From Pseudomonadota bacterium (GTDB taxonomy: Bacteria; Pseudomonadota; Gammaproteobacteria; Xanthomonadales; SZUA-38): DNA of 64,000 nucleotides. How positions within the stretch are numbered: position 1 is the stretch's first letter; every line of letters begins with the position of its first letter. This document shows, in pieces, positions 27,033 to 36,245 of the stretch. Location: assembly GCA_039033415.1 (NCBI GenBank), contig JBCCCR010000002.1, positions 102,581 to 166,580 of the forward strand, in the 5' to 3' direction. The notes under the pieces were generated by a model. The model was not told the origin of the DNA, searched no databases, and saw nothing but the letters and a program-made list of their open reading frames with translations. A program made the translations under genes and the position numbers.

Positions 27033-28235
27033 ATGGATCTTGCTACTCCCGGGTCGACCCAGGCTGTTCGTATGATGCTGCTCGGTTCGGGCGAGCTCGG
27101 CAAAGAAGTGGTGATCGAAGCCCAGCGCCTCGGTGTTGAGGTGATCGCCGTTGACCGCTACGCCAGCGCGCCGGCGATGCAGGTGGCTCACCGCAGCCAC
27201 GTGATCGATATGCTGGACCCGGCCGCGCTTCGCCAGGTGATCGAGGACGAGCGTCCGAGCCTCATCGTGCCGGAAATCGAGGCCATCCATACCCCGACCC
27301 TGCTGGAGCTGGAGCAGGAGGGCTTTCGGGTTATCCCCACAGCCCGTGCGGCGAGACTGACCATGGATCGCGAGGGCATCAGGCGGCTGGCCGCCGAAGA
27401 GCTGGGCCTGCCGACCTCACCCTATCGTTTTGTCGACACTCAGGCTGAGTACGAGCAGGCGATCCAAGAGCTTGGCTTCCCGTTTGTGATCAAACCCGTG
27501 ATGAGCTCGTCGGGGAAAGGTCAGAGCACCGTGCGTGATGCCCAGCAGGCTCAGGAGGCCTGGGACTATGCGCAGAGCGGCGGACGCGCTGGTGCCGGGC
27601 GCTGTATCGTTGAGGGGTTCGTCCAGTTCGATTACGAGATCACCCTGCTGACTGTGCGCCATCGAGACGGTACCGCTTTCTGCGCGCCCATCGGGCATCG
27701 CCAGGAGCTGGGCGACTATCGCGAGTCCTGGCAGCCCCAACCGATGAGCGACCTCGCTCAGCACAAAGCGGAAGACATCGCTAGAACCATTACCGAGGCG
27801 CTGGGCGGCCACGGGCTGTTTGGCGTCGAGCTATTCATCCGCGGTGACGAGGTGCTGTTTTCTGAAGTCTCACCCCGACCGCATGATACGGGCCTGGTGA
27901 CGCTCATCTCCCAGGACTTATCGGAGTTTGCGCTCCACGTCCGCGCCATCCTTGGCCTGCCGATCCCGGAGATCCGCCAGCTGGGGCCCTCAGCCTCGGC
28001 CGTGGTGCTGCTGGAGGGTGACGGCGAAGCCCCGGTCTACGGCGGTGTCGACGCAGCGCTGGCGGAGCCCGGCACCGACCTTCGCCTGTTCGGTAAACCG
28101 GAGGTCAAAGGTCGGCGGCGGATGGGCGTGTGCATGGCCATCGATAGCTCGATCGAGGCCGCTCGCGCCAAGGCCACCCGCTCCGCCGAAAAGATCAGGC
28201 CACTCACCCGTCAAGGTTCACCCTGGCCGCCCTGA
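27033..28235 (+). CDS. purT: Formate-dependent phosphoribosylglycinamide formyltransferase 2
   Basis: 400 residues, normal for PurT, from ATG 27033. The N-terminal preATP-grasp domain has [18 protein letters not shown] and [14 protein letters not shown]. The ATP-grasp domain shows [17 protein letters not shown] (phosphate loop), EITLLTVRH and the metal/active-site segment [22 protein letters not shown], all diagnostic. The enzyme makes formyl-GAR from GAR, formate and ATP in cytoplasmic purine synthesis, independent of folate. It is a single-gene unit with its own promoter and no purine genes nearby. Confidence 0.97.
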   Translation: MDLATPGSTQAVRMMLLGSGELGKEVVIEAQRLGVEVIAVDRYASAPAMQVAHRSHVIDMLDPAALRQVIEDERPSLIVPEIEAIHTPTLLELEQEGFRVIPTARAARLTMDREGIRRLAAEELGLPTSPYRFVDTQAEYEQAIQELGFPFVIKPVMSSSGKGQSTVRDAQQAQEAWDYAQSGGRAGAGRCIVEGFVQFDYEITLLTVRHRDGTAFCAPIGHRQELGDYRESWQPQPMSDLAQHKAEDIARTITEALGGHGLFGVELFIRGDEVLFSEVSPRPHDTGLVTLISQDLSEFALHVRAILGLPIPEIRQLGPSASAVVLLEGDGEAPVYGGVDAALAEPGTDLRLFGKPEVKGRRRMGVCMAIDSSIEAARAKATRSAEKIRPLTRQGSPWPP

Positions 28236-28390
28236 TGGGCTTCAGCCCGCCACGCTAAGCTCCTCTTCTTCTTCTGCCGCTGTCGTTTCCGGTCAGCAAT
28301 TTCGCTTACCCGGGAAACCGACAGTGTTAACGGCGCCTTCGGGTCGTTCCATCGACCCCGCTGACGCCTGCAGAAGAAGGAGTCACCCCC

Positions 28391-29692
28391 ATGAATCATC
28401 GAAAACTTATCCCCGTGCTCCGGGGCCTGCTGCTCGTTGTGGCCCTGCCGACGGCAGCAGCAGCACAATTCGCTACGGTCACCGCGCCCGACGGTGAGGC
28501 TGACGACAGCTTTGGCTACGCCGTGGCCGTCTCGGGTCCGACGTTGGTCAGCGGCGCCTGGCAAAACGACAGCGTGCGGGCCAATGCCGGCGCGGTGTAC
28601 GTCTACGAGCAGAATGGTGACGGCAGCGCCTGGGAATTCTCGAGCAAACTGATCCCGGACGATGATGACTTTGCCGGCGACCAGTTCGGCGTTGCGGTGG
28701 CGATCGACGGCGACTGGCTGCTCGCCGGCGCGCCTTTCGACGACGAAGCGGGCAATGATCGGGGAGCGGCCTATGTTTTTCGCCGAGCGGCCGTCGGCCG
28801 CGCCGCCTGGACGCAAAGCTCAAAACTGTTCGCCGACGACGGCGCATTTCGCGACTTCTTTGGCAGCGCGGTGGCGATCTCCGGAAACTTGCTCGTCGTC
28901 GGGTCGCCCGAAGACGATGACCTGGGCACGCAGAGCGGCTCGGTCTACGTCTTTGAACGAAACCCCGGTACGGAACAATGGCTCCAAACCGCCAAGCTAA
29001 CCGCAGGCAACGGCGAGCGGGGCGACCGCTTTGGCAGCGCGGTTGCCATCTCCGGGGACACGGTGCTGGTCGGTGCCGCGGAACACAACCACGAAGGCGT
29101 CAACAACCAGGGCGCCGCGTTTGTCTTCCGACGTACGGACAGCGGCTGGCTGGAGGTGGCGACGCTGGCGGCCAGCGACGGTGACGAGCTCGATCAGCTC
29201 GGGTTTTCGGTCGCGATCGACGGTGACCTGGCGCTGGTCGGCGCACCTTTCGACGATGACCCCGATCATACCGGCGGTGCCGCCTACGTCTTTCAACGCC
29301 AGCCGGGTAGCGATGTCTGGCTGGAAACCGACAAACTTAGCGCCCTCGATGCCGGTCTCGGCGACCAGTTTGGCTTTGCCGTGGCCCTGGGCGGTGGTGA
29401 GGCGCTGCTGGGCGCACTCAACGACGATGATAGCGGCGAAGACGCTGGCGCCGCCTACGTATTTCATCGTGAGCTTGGGGGCGATAGCTGGAATCAGGTG
29501 GACAAGCTCACGCCTATGGCGGGCACTGCGTTCGACGGCGCCGGGTTTGCTGTGGCCCTGGGCGATGGGCTCGGCGTGGTGGGTGCGCCGGACCACGATC
29601 CTGCAGCCGTCGATGAGGCGGGCGCAGCGTTCCTGTTCGCGCTACCTGCCCCCCCATCCGACGACATCTTTCACGATAGCTACGAGGACTAG
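28391..29692 (+). CDS. Secreted FG-GAP repeat (integrin-like propeller) protein with FHDSYE tail
   Basis: 433 residues from ATG 28391 with AGAAGGAG upstream. Signal peptide GLLLVVALPTAAAA. The mature protein is about seven FG-GAP units, each of the form FGxAVAIxGDxLLVGAP followed by GAAYVFxR. Most carry acidic DDD/DDE loops that resemble calcium sites of integrin alpha propellers. The protein ends PPSDDIFHDSYED, matching the short C-terminal tail of four other secreted proteins here. Probably exported to the surface or medium; binding partner unknown. Confidence 0.88.
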   Translation: MNHRKLIPVLRGLLLVVALPTAAAAQFATVTAPDGEADDSFGYAVAVSGPTLVSGAWQNDSVRANAGAVYVYEQNGDGSAWEFSSKLIPDDDDFAGDQFGVAVAIDGDWLLAGAPFDDEAGNDRGAAYVFRRAAVGRAAWTQSSKLFADDGAFRDFFGSAVAISGNLLVVGSPEDDDLGTQSGSVYVFERNPGTEQWLQTAKLTAGNGERGDRFGSAVAISGDTVLVGAAEHNHEGVNNQGAAFVFRRTDSGWLEVATLAASDGDELDQLGFSVAIDGDLALVGAPFDDDPDHTGGAAYVFQRQPGSDVWLETDKLSALDAGLGDQFGFAVALGGGEALLGALNDDDSGEDAGAAYVFHRELGGDSWNQVDKLTPMAGTAFDGAGFAVALGDGLGVVGAPDHDPAAVDEAGAAFLFALPAPPSDDIFHDSYED

Positions 29693-29801
29693 CAGCACAC
29701 TAAGAAGGCCAAGGATGGCCGTATGACTGGCTAGCGTTATCCGGTTCTAGCCGGCGATCTGTTACCCTTTGCCGCTGCGTTTGACCCTCCAGGAGTATCG
29801 C

Positions 29802-31766
29802 GTGATCCACCGAAGTGCCATCGCTCTCAGCCTGCTGCTGGTACTGCTGTTCATCGCCAGCTGTACCGACGATCAATCAACACAGACGACAGCTGACGCA
29901 GCCGACGCGGCGCCAAAGGCGCCAATGACGGAGTCGGGCTTTGAGCAGGACAGTGAGGCCAATGAGGCCAAGCCGCTGGACCCACGCGCCGATTACCACT
30001 CCTATGCCAGGACCCACGAATTCCTAATCCGGCATCTCGACCTCAACCTCGCGGTCGAATTTGGACGGCGGGTCCTGCAAGGCACCGCCACGCTTTCCGT
30101 GGAGCGACAGGGAGAGGACGGCACCGAGCTGGTACTCGATACCCGAGACCTGAGCGTGAGCGGGGTCCGAGCTGGGGGTATGGAAGGGCTCACTGAAGTG
30201 CCTTTTTCGGTCGGCAAAGCCGACCCGATACTCGGCTCAGCGCTTCGAATTGAGATGCCCGAGGGCGCAACGCTGGTGGAAATCGCCTACGAAACGTCGC
30301 CCCGCGCGTCCGGGCTGCAGTGGTTGACGCCGGCGCAAACCGCGGGCAAACGGCATCCTTTTTTGTTCACGCAGGCTCAAGCGATTCACGCGCGAAGCTT
30401 TGTCCCCCTGCAGGACACGCCCGCCGTACGCTTTACGTACAACGCCACCATCAGCGTGCCGGCAGCGCTGCTGGCCGTGATGAGCGCCAACAACAGTCCG
30501 GAGCGTTCGGCTGAGGGCGTCTACCGTTTTGCCATGCCGCAGCCCATTCCGTCCTACCTGCTGGCGCTGGCGGTGGGCGATCTGGAATTCCAGGCCATGG
30601 GCCAGCGGACAGGCGTCTATGCCGAGGCGGAAATCCTGCAGGCGGCCGCGGCTGAGTTCGCCGATACCGAAGCGATGCTGGAGGCCACCGAGGAGCGCTA
30701 TGGTCCCTACCAGTGGGATCGATACGATCTGCTGATCCTGCCGCCCAGCTTTCCCTTTGGCGGCATGGAAAACCCGCGCTTGAGCTTCATCACCCCAACG
30801 GTCATCGCTGGCGACAAGAGTTTGGTTGCCCTGATCGCCCACGAGCTGGCGCACTCCTGGTCCGGCAACCTCGTCACCAACGCGAGCTGGCGCGACCTTT
30901 GGCTCAACGAGGGATTTACCACGTATCTGACCAACCGGATCATGCAGTTTGTCTACGGCGACGAGCGGTACCGCATGGAAATGGCGCTGGGTTACAGCGA
31001 GCTGGTCGCCGAAATGGCCGGTATGGAAACGCTCGATCAGCTGCTCGCTCTCGACGTTCGGGGCCGCGACCCGGATGAAGCCTTCTCGGGTATTCCCTAT
31101 GAGAAGGGGGCGCTGATGCTCTATGAAATCGAACAGCAGATTGGACGCGAAGCCTTCGACCGTTTTCTGCTCGACTACTTCAACACCTTCCAATTTCAGA
31201 GCCTGAACACCGACGCTTTTCTCGCCCATCTGGACAAAACGCTGCTGGTGGATCACGCCGACCAGCTGGATCGCGAGCGCATCCGGGAGTGGATTTTCGA
31301 GCCGGGGTTGCCGGCGGGTTCGCCGGCTCCGGAATCGGATGCCTTCAACCCAATCGACGCCCAGCGCACCGCCTGGCTTGAGGGCAAGCAAAGCGCATCC
31401 CTGATCTCCAGCGACGGCTGGACCTATCATCAGTGGAAACACTTTCTGGATGGTATGCCCGAAACGTTGACGGAGTCCCAGCTCACCGAGCTGGACGAAA
31501 CCTTTCTGCTGACCGAATCGAGCAACAACGAGATTGCTTTCAGCTGGCTGATGATCGCGGTTCGTAACGAGTATGCGCCCGCAGACGCGCGGCTGGAAAA
31601 CTTCCTCACGACCATCGGGCGCAACAAGTTTTTGCGCCCGCTGTATCAGGCGCTGGTCGACGCTGGCAAGCGCGATGAGGCTGAACGGATCTTTGAAGCG
31701 GCCAAGGCCGGTTATCACCCGCTCACGGTGAAACGAAACAGTCAGATTATTAACGCGACGAACTGA
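29802..31766 (+). CDS. M1 family metallopeptidase lipoprotein
   Basis: 654 residues from GTG 29802 with CCAGGAG upstream; an in-frame start at 29769 precedes this site and is disfavoured. The signal LSLLLVLLFIASC is a lipobox, so the enzyme is membrane-anchored. Zinc ligands are His347, His351 (HELAHSW) and Glu370 (NEGF), the 18-residue spacing of M1. The exopeptidase motif GGMEN is present just upstream. C-terminal helices resemble the leukotriene A4 hydrolase/aminopeptidase B branch. The likely role is trimming N-terminal residues from peptides in the periplasm. Confidence 0.93.
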   Translation: MIHRSAIALSLLLVLLFIASCTDDQSTQTTADAADAAPKAPMTESGFEQDSEANEAKPLDPRADYHSYARTHEFLIRHLDLNLAVEFGRRVLQGTATLSVERQGEDGTELVLDTRDLSVSGVRAGGMEGLTEVPFSVGKADPILGSALRIEMPEGATLVEIAYETSPRASGLQWLTPAQTAGKRHPFLFTQAQAIHARSFVPLQDTPAVRFTYNATISVPAALLAVMSANNSPERSAEGVYRFAMPQPIPSYLLALAVGDLEFQAMGQRTGVYAEAEILQAAAAEFADTEAMLEATEERYGPYQWDRYDLLILPPSFPFGGMENPRLSFITPTVIAGDKSLVALIAHELAHSWSGNLVTNASWRDLWLNEGFTTYLTNRIMQFVYGDERYRMEMALGYSELVAEMAGMETLDQLLALDVRGRDPDEAFSGIPYEKGALMLYEIEQQIGREAFDRFLLDYFNTFQFQSLNTDAFLAHLDKTLLVDHADQLDRERIREWIFEPGLPAGSPAPESDAFNPIDAQRTAWLEGKQSASLISSDGWTYHQWKHFLDGMPETLTESQLTELDETFLLTESSNNEIAFSWLMIAVRNEYAPADARLENFLTTIGRNKFLRPLYQALVDAGKRDEAERIFEAAKAGYHPLTVKRNSQIINATN

Positions 31767-31878
31767 CCCTTCCCACGAGCACCACGAATGACGGGTGGCT
31801 GAGTTGATGCCGCCCGGCCCTCAAGCGCGCTCAACTTTCGACCATCCGCGCCGACATTTGTAAGGGAAATCACGCAAG

Positions 31879-31892
31879 TTGCTGTGCAGCAA
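31879..31892. other. Short inverted repeat in the 254-bp leader of the hybrid kinase
   Basis: TTGCTG-TG-CAGCAA is a perfect 6-bp inverted repeat. It lies 129 bp upstream of the kinase TTG start and could be an operator half-pair. The rest of 31767-32020 shows only a GC hairpin near 31977-31999 and no gene. Confidence 0.3.
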
Positions 31893-32020
31893 GCAAATGT
31901 GAACCTATGTCAGCCGCTCTTGCGAAGCCCTCAAGCCCGGCGCTAGGATCGATGTCAATATGATGAAAACCCTATCGGGCGCCGTCTGACCGGACGCCCA
32001 ACGAGGCTCGGGGGAGACTC

Positions 32021-34780
32021 TTGAATACAACAACCTCTGATAAAGATCAGCTGGATCTGGCTGATCGACGCGCCCTTGACGCCGTACATTGGAGCCGACG
32101 CTTTGCTCTCTTTCACCTGGCCGTGCTGCTCCCCGGCGTTGCGCTGGGTATCTACGTTGCGGTCACCGGAACGCCACTTTACGGCGGACTGGCGGCGGGC
32201 TACTTTTTGGCGCTCTGCGGCGCCGTGCTGGTGTTTCGGGAGCTCGCGAAACGTGACAAGACAGGCCTGCCCGACGTCGACCTCTGGCGCCAGCAGGTGC
32301 TCGGGTATGCAATTTGCGCAGGCGTCGGTTGGGGCGCGTGCGGCGCGCTGCTGGTCGAGCCGGGCAGCACGCAGTCGCTGTATCTCGTTTCGGTATTAAC
32401 TCTCGCGGCCGTGGCCGGCGGCGTGGTGCTGTTGTCGTTCTCTTTCCTCGCCCAGCTGGCTTTTCTGCTTCCGGCCCTGCTGCCGCTGCTGATCCGGGTT
32501 TCTGTCGATGATCTGCTAACCAGCCTTGGCGCGGTCGCCACGCTGGCGGCCTTCGGCGTGGTCGCGGTTGTCACGAGCCGGGAGAACGGCCTGTTCGATG
32601 AGCGCACCGCATTCAGGCTGAAGACCGAGGACCAGGAGCAGAAGGTACAGACCGCTATGGACCAGATGGGTGAGGCTGAGGGTGCCCGTCATCGCATGGC
32701 CCGCGAGCGCGACGCAATTCGGGAGGAAATGGGTGAGCTCAATCGCCAGGCCCAGCAGGCGGCGCTCACCAAAGACGAATTTCTGGCCACTATGAGTCAC
32801 GAGATTCGCACGCCGCTGAACGGCATTATTCCCCTGCTCGACCTCATGCGAGGCTCCAAGCTGGACGAGGAGCAGCGTGCGCACATGAGCACCATTCTCG
32901 CGTCCTCGCGCCACCTGCTGTCGATCATCGACAGCATGCTCGATTACTCCAAGATGCAGGCCGGCAAGCTTGAGCTCGAAACCGTCGGTTTTAATCTGAG
33001 CGATCTACTCGATTCCGTCACCAAATTGCTGTCCGGGTCAGCCCGGCGCAAACATGTGGCGCTGGAAAGTCAGCTTGAATCCAACGTTCGGGTGGCCGTA
33101 CGAGGAGACCCGGTGAGGCTTCGCCAGGTTTTGACTAACCTGGTCAGCAACGCCGTCAAATTCACTGAAGAGGGCAGTGTCCGGATCACCGTGTCAGCGG
33201 TGGCCGAAACCGTTGCGGAGTATCGGCTGCGGTTCCGTATCGTCGATACCGGTATCGGCATGGACGAGGCGACGCTGGACAAGCTGTTCACGCCTTTCAC
33301 TCAGGCGGACGCCTCGGTGACCAGAAACTTTGGCGGCAGTGGCCTGGGGCTGGTGATCTGCAAACAGATGGTGGAGCTCATGGGCGGCGAGATCGGCGTT
33401 AAGTCCGCCGTCGGTAAAGGCTCAAATTTCTGGTTTGAAATACCCCTGAAAAAGGCGGTCGGCGACATCGCGCCGGAAGCCCGGCAGCTCGCCGGCATGC
33501 GGATGCTGATGGTCTCGAGCGACGACACCTTCAAGGTACGCACCTCCCGCTTTGCCCAGAACAGCGGCTGCAACGTTGATCTTGCGACCAGCGCGAAAGA
33601 GGCCGTGGAGAAGGTCAAGAAAGGCCACAAGGATGGTGGCTACTGGGATTTCGATCTGTTGGCGATCGACGCCACATCAGTTGGCCCCCAGGGCTTGGTG
33701 CTGGCCAAAAAGCTTGGCACGCATCCCAAGATCGCCAAACCCTGTCTAATCATGAACGCCGGGGGAAAGGTGCCGCCGGCCCTGGAGGAGGTGCCGAAGA
33801 TTGCGGCGGTCACCTCACACTGCTCCACCGAGGAGCTGGCCGAAGCGATTAGCGGCCTCGTCAAAGCCGCACCGGACAAGCCGGCGACGGCGGCTTCCAG
33901 AGCCCTGGAAACGGCTGAGTTCACCGAAGAAGAGCCCATTCGCGCCAAGGTGCTGGTGGTGGAGGACAACCACATCAACCTCAACGTTGCCAGCAGCCTG
34001 ATGGAGTCGCTGGGGCTGAAGTTCGACGTTGCGCTGAACGGCCAGGAGGCGCTGGCCATGATGGAGAAAGGCGGCTTCGACGCGGTGTTGATGGACTGCA
34101 TGATGCCCGTGATGGATGGCTATACGGCCGCCAGTAAGTGGCGTGAGATTGAGGAACGCAACGGGCTGAAGCGGATGCCGATTATCGCCATGACCGCCAA
34201 CGCGATGTCCGGGGACATGGAAAAATGCCTTGGCGCTGGCATGGACGCCTATCTGTCCAAACCGCTGGATCGTCACCTGATCGCCGACACGCTGCGGCGA
34301 CTACTGGCCGGTGAGGACAGCATGGGCGAGGCTCTAGCCACAAAAGCCCCAGCGACAAAAGCTGCCCCCAAGCCGGCGATACAGACATCTCCCAAGTCAA
34401 AGGCGGCGCCAGTCGCTCGGCCTGCGGACGAGCCCGACACCGACCTGGATGAAGGCATTCTGACCAAACTGGAAGAGGTGATGGGAAATCGGGTTGAGGA
34501 AGTCGTCCAGTCTTACATCGCCGACTCGCCGGATAACATCGAAAGGATTCGTGAGGCTTTGAGCGGAAGCACCATGGAAGCGGTGGGCGCGTGCGCCCAC
34601 GAGCTTAAGTCGACCAGCGCGAGCCTGGGTGTGATCTCGGTCAAGAAGCTCTGCCAGTCTATCGAGCTGGCCGCGCGGGACAGCGACGTTGATCAGATCA
34701 ATAAAATCCTCGAGCAGCTGCCCGAGGCGTTGGACCGAGCCATCCAGGCGCTGCGGGAGTTCAAGCCGGTTGCAGCCTAG
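32021..34780 (+). CDS. Hybrid sensor histidine kinase (TM - HisKA - HATPase - REC - REC - HPt)
   Basis: 919 residues from TTG 32021 with GGGGGAGA upstream. About six membrane helices occupy residues ~25-190, then a coiled coil. HisKA follows with His260 (MSHEIRTPLNG). The ATPase domain has LVSNAVKFT (N box), VDTGIGMD (G1) and GGSGLGLVICKQ (G2). The first receiver (~490-615) is degenerate (LLAIDATSVGP). The second is canonical, with Asp692 in VLMDCMMPVMDG. The C-terminal HPt has His860 in CAHELKSTSASLG. This is a complete BarA/ArcB-type phosphorelay. The cognate regulator is not adjacent; the convergent neighbour is a degenerate EAL protein. Confidence 0.95.
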   Translation: MNTTTSDKDQLDLADRRALDAVHWSRRFALFHLAVLLPGVALGIYVAVTGTPLYGGLAAGYFLALCGAVLVFRELAKRDKTGLPDVDLWRQQVLGYAICAGVGWGACGALLVEPGSTQSLYLVSVLTLAAVAGGVVLLSFSFLAQLAFLLPALLPLLIRVSVDDLLTSLGAVATLAAFGVVAVVTSRENGLFDERTAFRLKTEDQEQKVQTAMDQMGEAEGARHRMARERDAIREEMGELNRQAQQAALTKDEFLATMSHEIRTPLNGIIPLLDLMRGSKLDEEQRAHMSTILASSRHLLSIIDSMLDYSKMQAGKLELETVGFNLSDLLDSVTKLLSGSARRKHVALESQLESNVRVAVRGDPVRLRQVLTNLVSNAVKFTEEGSVRITVSAVAETVAEYRLRFRIVDTGIGMDEATLDKLFTPFTQADASVTRNFGGSGLGLVICKQMVELMGGEIGVKSAVGKGSNFWFEIPLKKAVGDIAPEARQLAGMRMLMVSSDDTFKVRTSRFAQNSGCNVDLATSAKEAVEKVKKGHKDGGYWDFDLLAIDATSVGPQGLVLAKKLGTHPKIAKPCLIMNAGGKVPPALEEVPKIAAVTSHCSTEELAEAISGLVKAAPDKPATAASRALETAEFTEEEPIRAKVLVVEDNHINLNVASSLMESLGLKFDVALNGQEALAMMEKGGFDAVLMDCMMPVMDGYTAASKWREIEERNGLKRMPIIAMTANAMSGDMEKCLGAGMDAYLSKPLDRHLIADTLRRLLAGEDSMGEALATKAPATKAAPKPAIQTSPKSKAAPVARPADEPDTDLDEGILTKLEEVMGNRVEEVVQSYIADSPDNIERIREALSGSTMEAVGACAHELKSTSASLGVISVKKLCQSIELAARDSDVDQINKILEQLPEALDRAIQALREFKPVAA

Positions 34781-34800
34781 CCTGAGCCTAGCCTGCCGCC

Positions 34801-35013
34801 TCAGACCACTCGTCGGTCAGCTGGATAGGAGCAACCTTCGGGGATACGTAACTGGCCGGCCAAACTTCCCGTGAGCGGCCGCCGGCAAAACTCAAACTCC
34901 CGCTCTAGCTCATCGGGCAGGAAACCTAGCCACGCCTGACCGTCAGCCAAAGCGCCGTCTAGCAAACCGCCCTCCGACATTGCCTGACGGTGACTGTGCC
35001 CCGCGCCGCTCAT
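34801..35013 (-). CDS. Small ORF translationally coupled to the EAL gene
   Basis: 70 residues. Its ATG (35013-35011) overlaps the EAL gene stop by four bases (ATGA), the usual sign of translational coupling. The product is hydrophilic with one Cys and an acidic middle (LPDELEREFEFC), and has no signal or membrane segment. I do not recognise it. A regulatory partner of the EAL protein is possible, but the frame could also be fortuitous. Confidence 0.45.
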   Translation of the reverse strand: MSGAGHSHRQAMSEGGLLDGALADGQAWLGFLPDELEREFEFCRRPLTGSLAGQLRIPEGCSYPADRRVV

Positions 35014-35945
35014 GGCACAAGGCTCGTGTTGGCCACCATAAAACCCATCAATGACGCGGCGGTCATGGGACGTGCGTAGCCAAACCCCTGTGCGAGATCA
35101 CAGCCAAGCTGCCTCAGCAAAATCTGCTGCCGCGCCGATTCGACACCTTCAGCGACCACTTCCAGGCCTAGACTGCCCGCGAGCTGCATCACGCTCTGCA
35201 GCGTCTCTTGCTTGAGCGGGTTGGCTTCGATCTCCTGCAGCAGCGAAGGATCGAGCCTAATCGCGCTGAGGCGGAGTTGCCGAAGGACGTCGGTCGAGGT
35301 GTGTCCGACACTCACTTCATCCAGCGCAATTCGGCAGCCACGATCAGACAGCACTGTCAGCCGTTCCAAGGCGCCACCGGTCTTCAACAGATGCCTGCCG
35401 TCGGTCAGTTCAAGCTCCAGGTCAATGTGTCTCAGACCATTGCCGGCCAGTTCGGTCTGGATAAAGTCAGGCAGCCAGACATCCAGCTCCATCTGATTCG
35501 CCGTAACCTTGACGGCGACACGGTCGATCCGGATCCGGCGCTGTCGCATGTCGGCCATATCAGCAAAAGCCTGGCGCAGGACAGCTCGACCCAGCCACAC
35601 AATCAGCCGGTCCTGTACCGCCTCCGGAAGGAACCGCTCGGGCATCACCAGTTCGCCCTGCTCGTCCAGCAGACGAATCAGCGCTTCCGCGGCAACCGGG
35701 CGGCCGGTCTCTACGTCGAATTGCGGCTGGTATTGCACGACCACGCGGTTGTCGTCGATCGCTCGCTTCACGTCCTCCATGCTCATCGAATACGACGATC
35801 TGGGCACGGAACGCAGTGCGGTGCTGGGTGATCGTAATGCGTTTACCGGGTTGGCAGCATCAGCCCGCAACAGGTCGGCACTCATATGACCGGCCTCAAA
35901 AGTGGTCGGCTTGGGAAACGGTAGGATGTTGTGTTGGTGAGCCAT
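35010..35945 (-). CDS. EAL-domain protein, probably catalytically degenerate
   Basis: 311 residues from ATG 35945 (an alternative ATG at 35885 has GAGG upstream). EAL domain from about residue 60: EALIRLL (Glu87), ELTDG, IALDEVSVGHTS, AIRLDPSLL, VAEGVES and QGFGYARP. In active c-di-GMP phosphodiesterases the metal-site strand reads DDFGTG; here it is DEVSVG, and the Lys of KID/KLD is Arg. Loss of the second Asp and the loop suggests no or weak hydrolysis, so it may be a c-di-GMP sensor or protein-interaction module. The N-terminal 55 residues are low complexity. A small ORF is coupled downstream, and a structured leader precedes the start. Confidence 0.85.
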   Translation of the reverse strand: MAHQHNILPFPKPTTFEAGHMSADLLRADAANPVNALRSPSTALRSVPRSSYSMSMEDVKRAIDDNRVVVQYQPQFDVETGRPVAAEALIRLLDEQGELVMPERFLPEAVQDRLIVWLGRAVLRQAFADMADMRQRRIRIDRVAVKVTANQMELDVWLPDFIQTELAGNGLRHIDLELELTDGRHLLKTGGALERLTVLSDRGCRIALDEVSVGHTSTDVLRQLRLSAIRLDPSLLQEIEANPLKQETLQSVMQLAGSLGLEVVAEGVESARQQILLRQLGCDLAQGFGYARPMTAASLMGFMVANTSLVP

Positions 35946-36021
35946 AGCGCTTACGCAGTTTTCTGCCTATCCAACAGGTAGCAAGCGCTATGCCAAAAGG
36001 GCCACATCGACCCGATAGCCC
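35943..36021 (-). ncRNA. Candidate structured mRNA leader: hairpin plus compact three-way junction enclosing the EAL start codon
   Basis: On the minus strand, 35992 to 35943 can fold as follows. P1 is CATAGCGCTT with AAGCGCTATG (10 perfect pairs, last three bases = ATG start). P2 is CTACC with GGATAG (one bulged A, TGTT loop). P3 is GCAG-AAAA-CTGC. Almost every base pairs. Just upstream (36021-35999) is another hairpin, GGGC-t-ATCG-ggt-CGAT-gtg-GCCC, followed by CCTTTT-type sequence. It does not carry the GEMM c-di-GMP riboswitch core. The AGCGCT palindromes in both arms could instead be paired protein-binding sites. Confidence 0.4.
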
Positions 36022-36245
36022 TAAAAAGACAAATATTTCAATAGGTTAATGATTTCTCTCGGGCGGCCAACGTAACGTCACACACCATTATTTTGGCTGC
36101 AGCAACATTTCGGCGCGGCTGCACCAAAATTCGGGTGTCTGGGAAAAACCGGCGGATGGATAGGCACGCGCGCGCAACGCTAACGAGTCGGAAAGCCTCA
36201 GGGTTCCAAGCAGGAGCCTCAATCAGTAGGACTGGCGGGCAGCCA
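36022..36245. other. Intergenic region without a recognisable gene
   Basis: Together with the leader this makes a 300-bp gap between the EAL start and the stop of the propeller-GGDEF gene. It contains an AT-rich patch (36023-36058), which may hold the EAL promoter. I find no convincing ORF or clear terminator. Confidence 0.5.

Noticed and set aside
30237-31718. A 493-codon open frame on the minus strand
   Set aside because: It lies entirely opposite the M1 peptidase gene, which has all its catalytic residues; long antisense frames are expected in GC-rich coding sequence, and no domain is recognisable.
35943-35992. GEMM c-di-GMP riboswitch upstream of the EAL gene
   Set aside because: The conserved GEMM core and GAAA tetraloop/receptor are absent; only a three-way junction shape is present, so it is reported as an unnamed structure.
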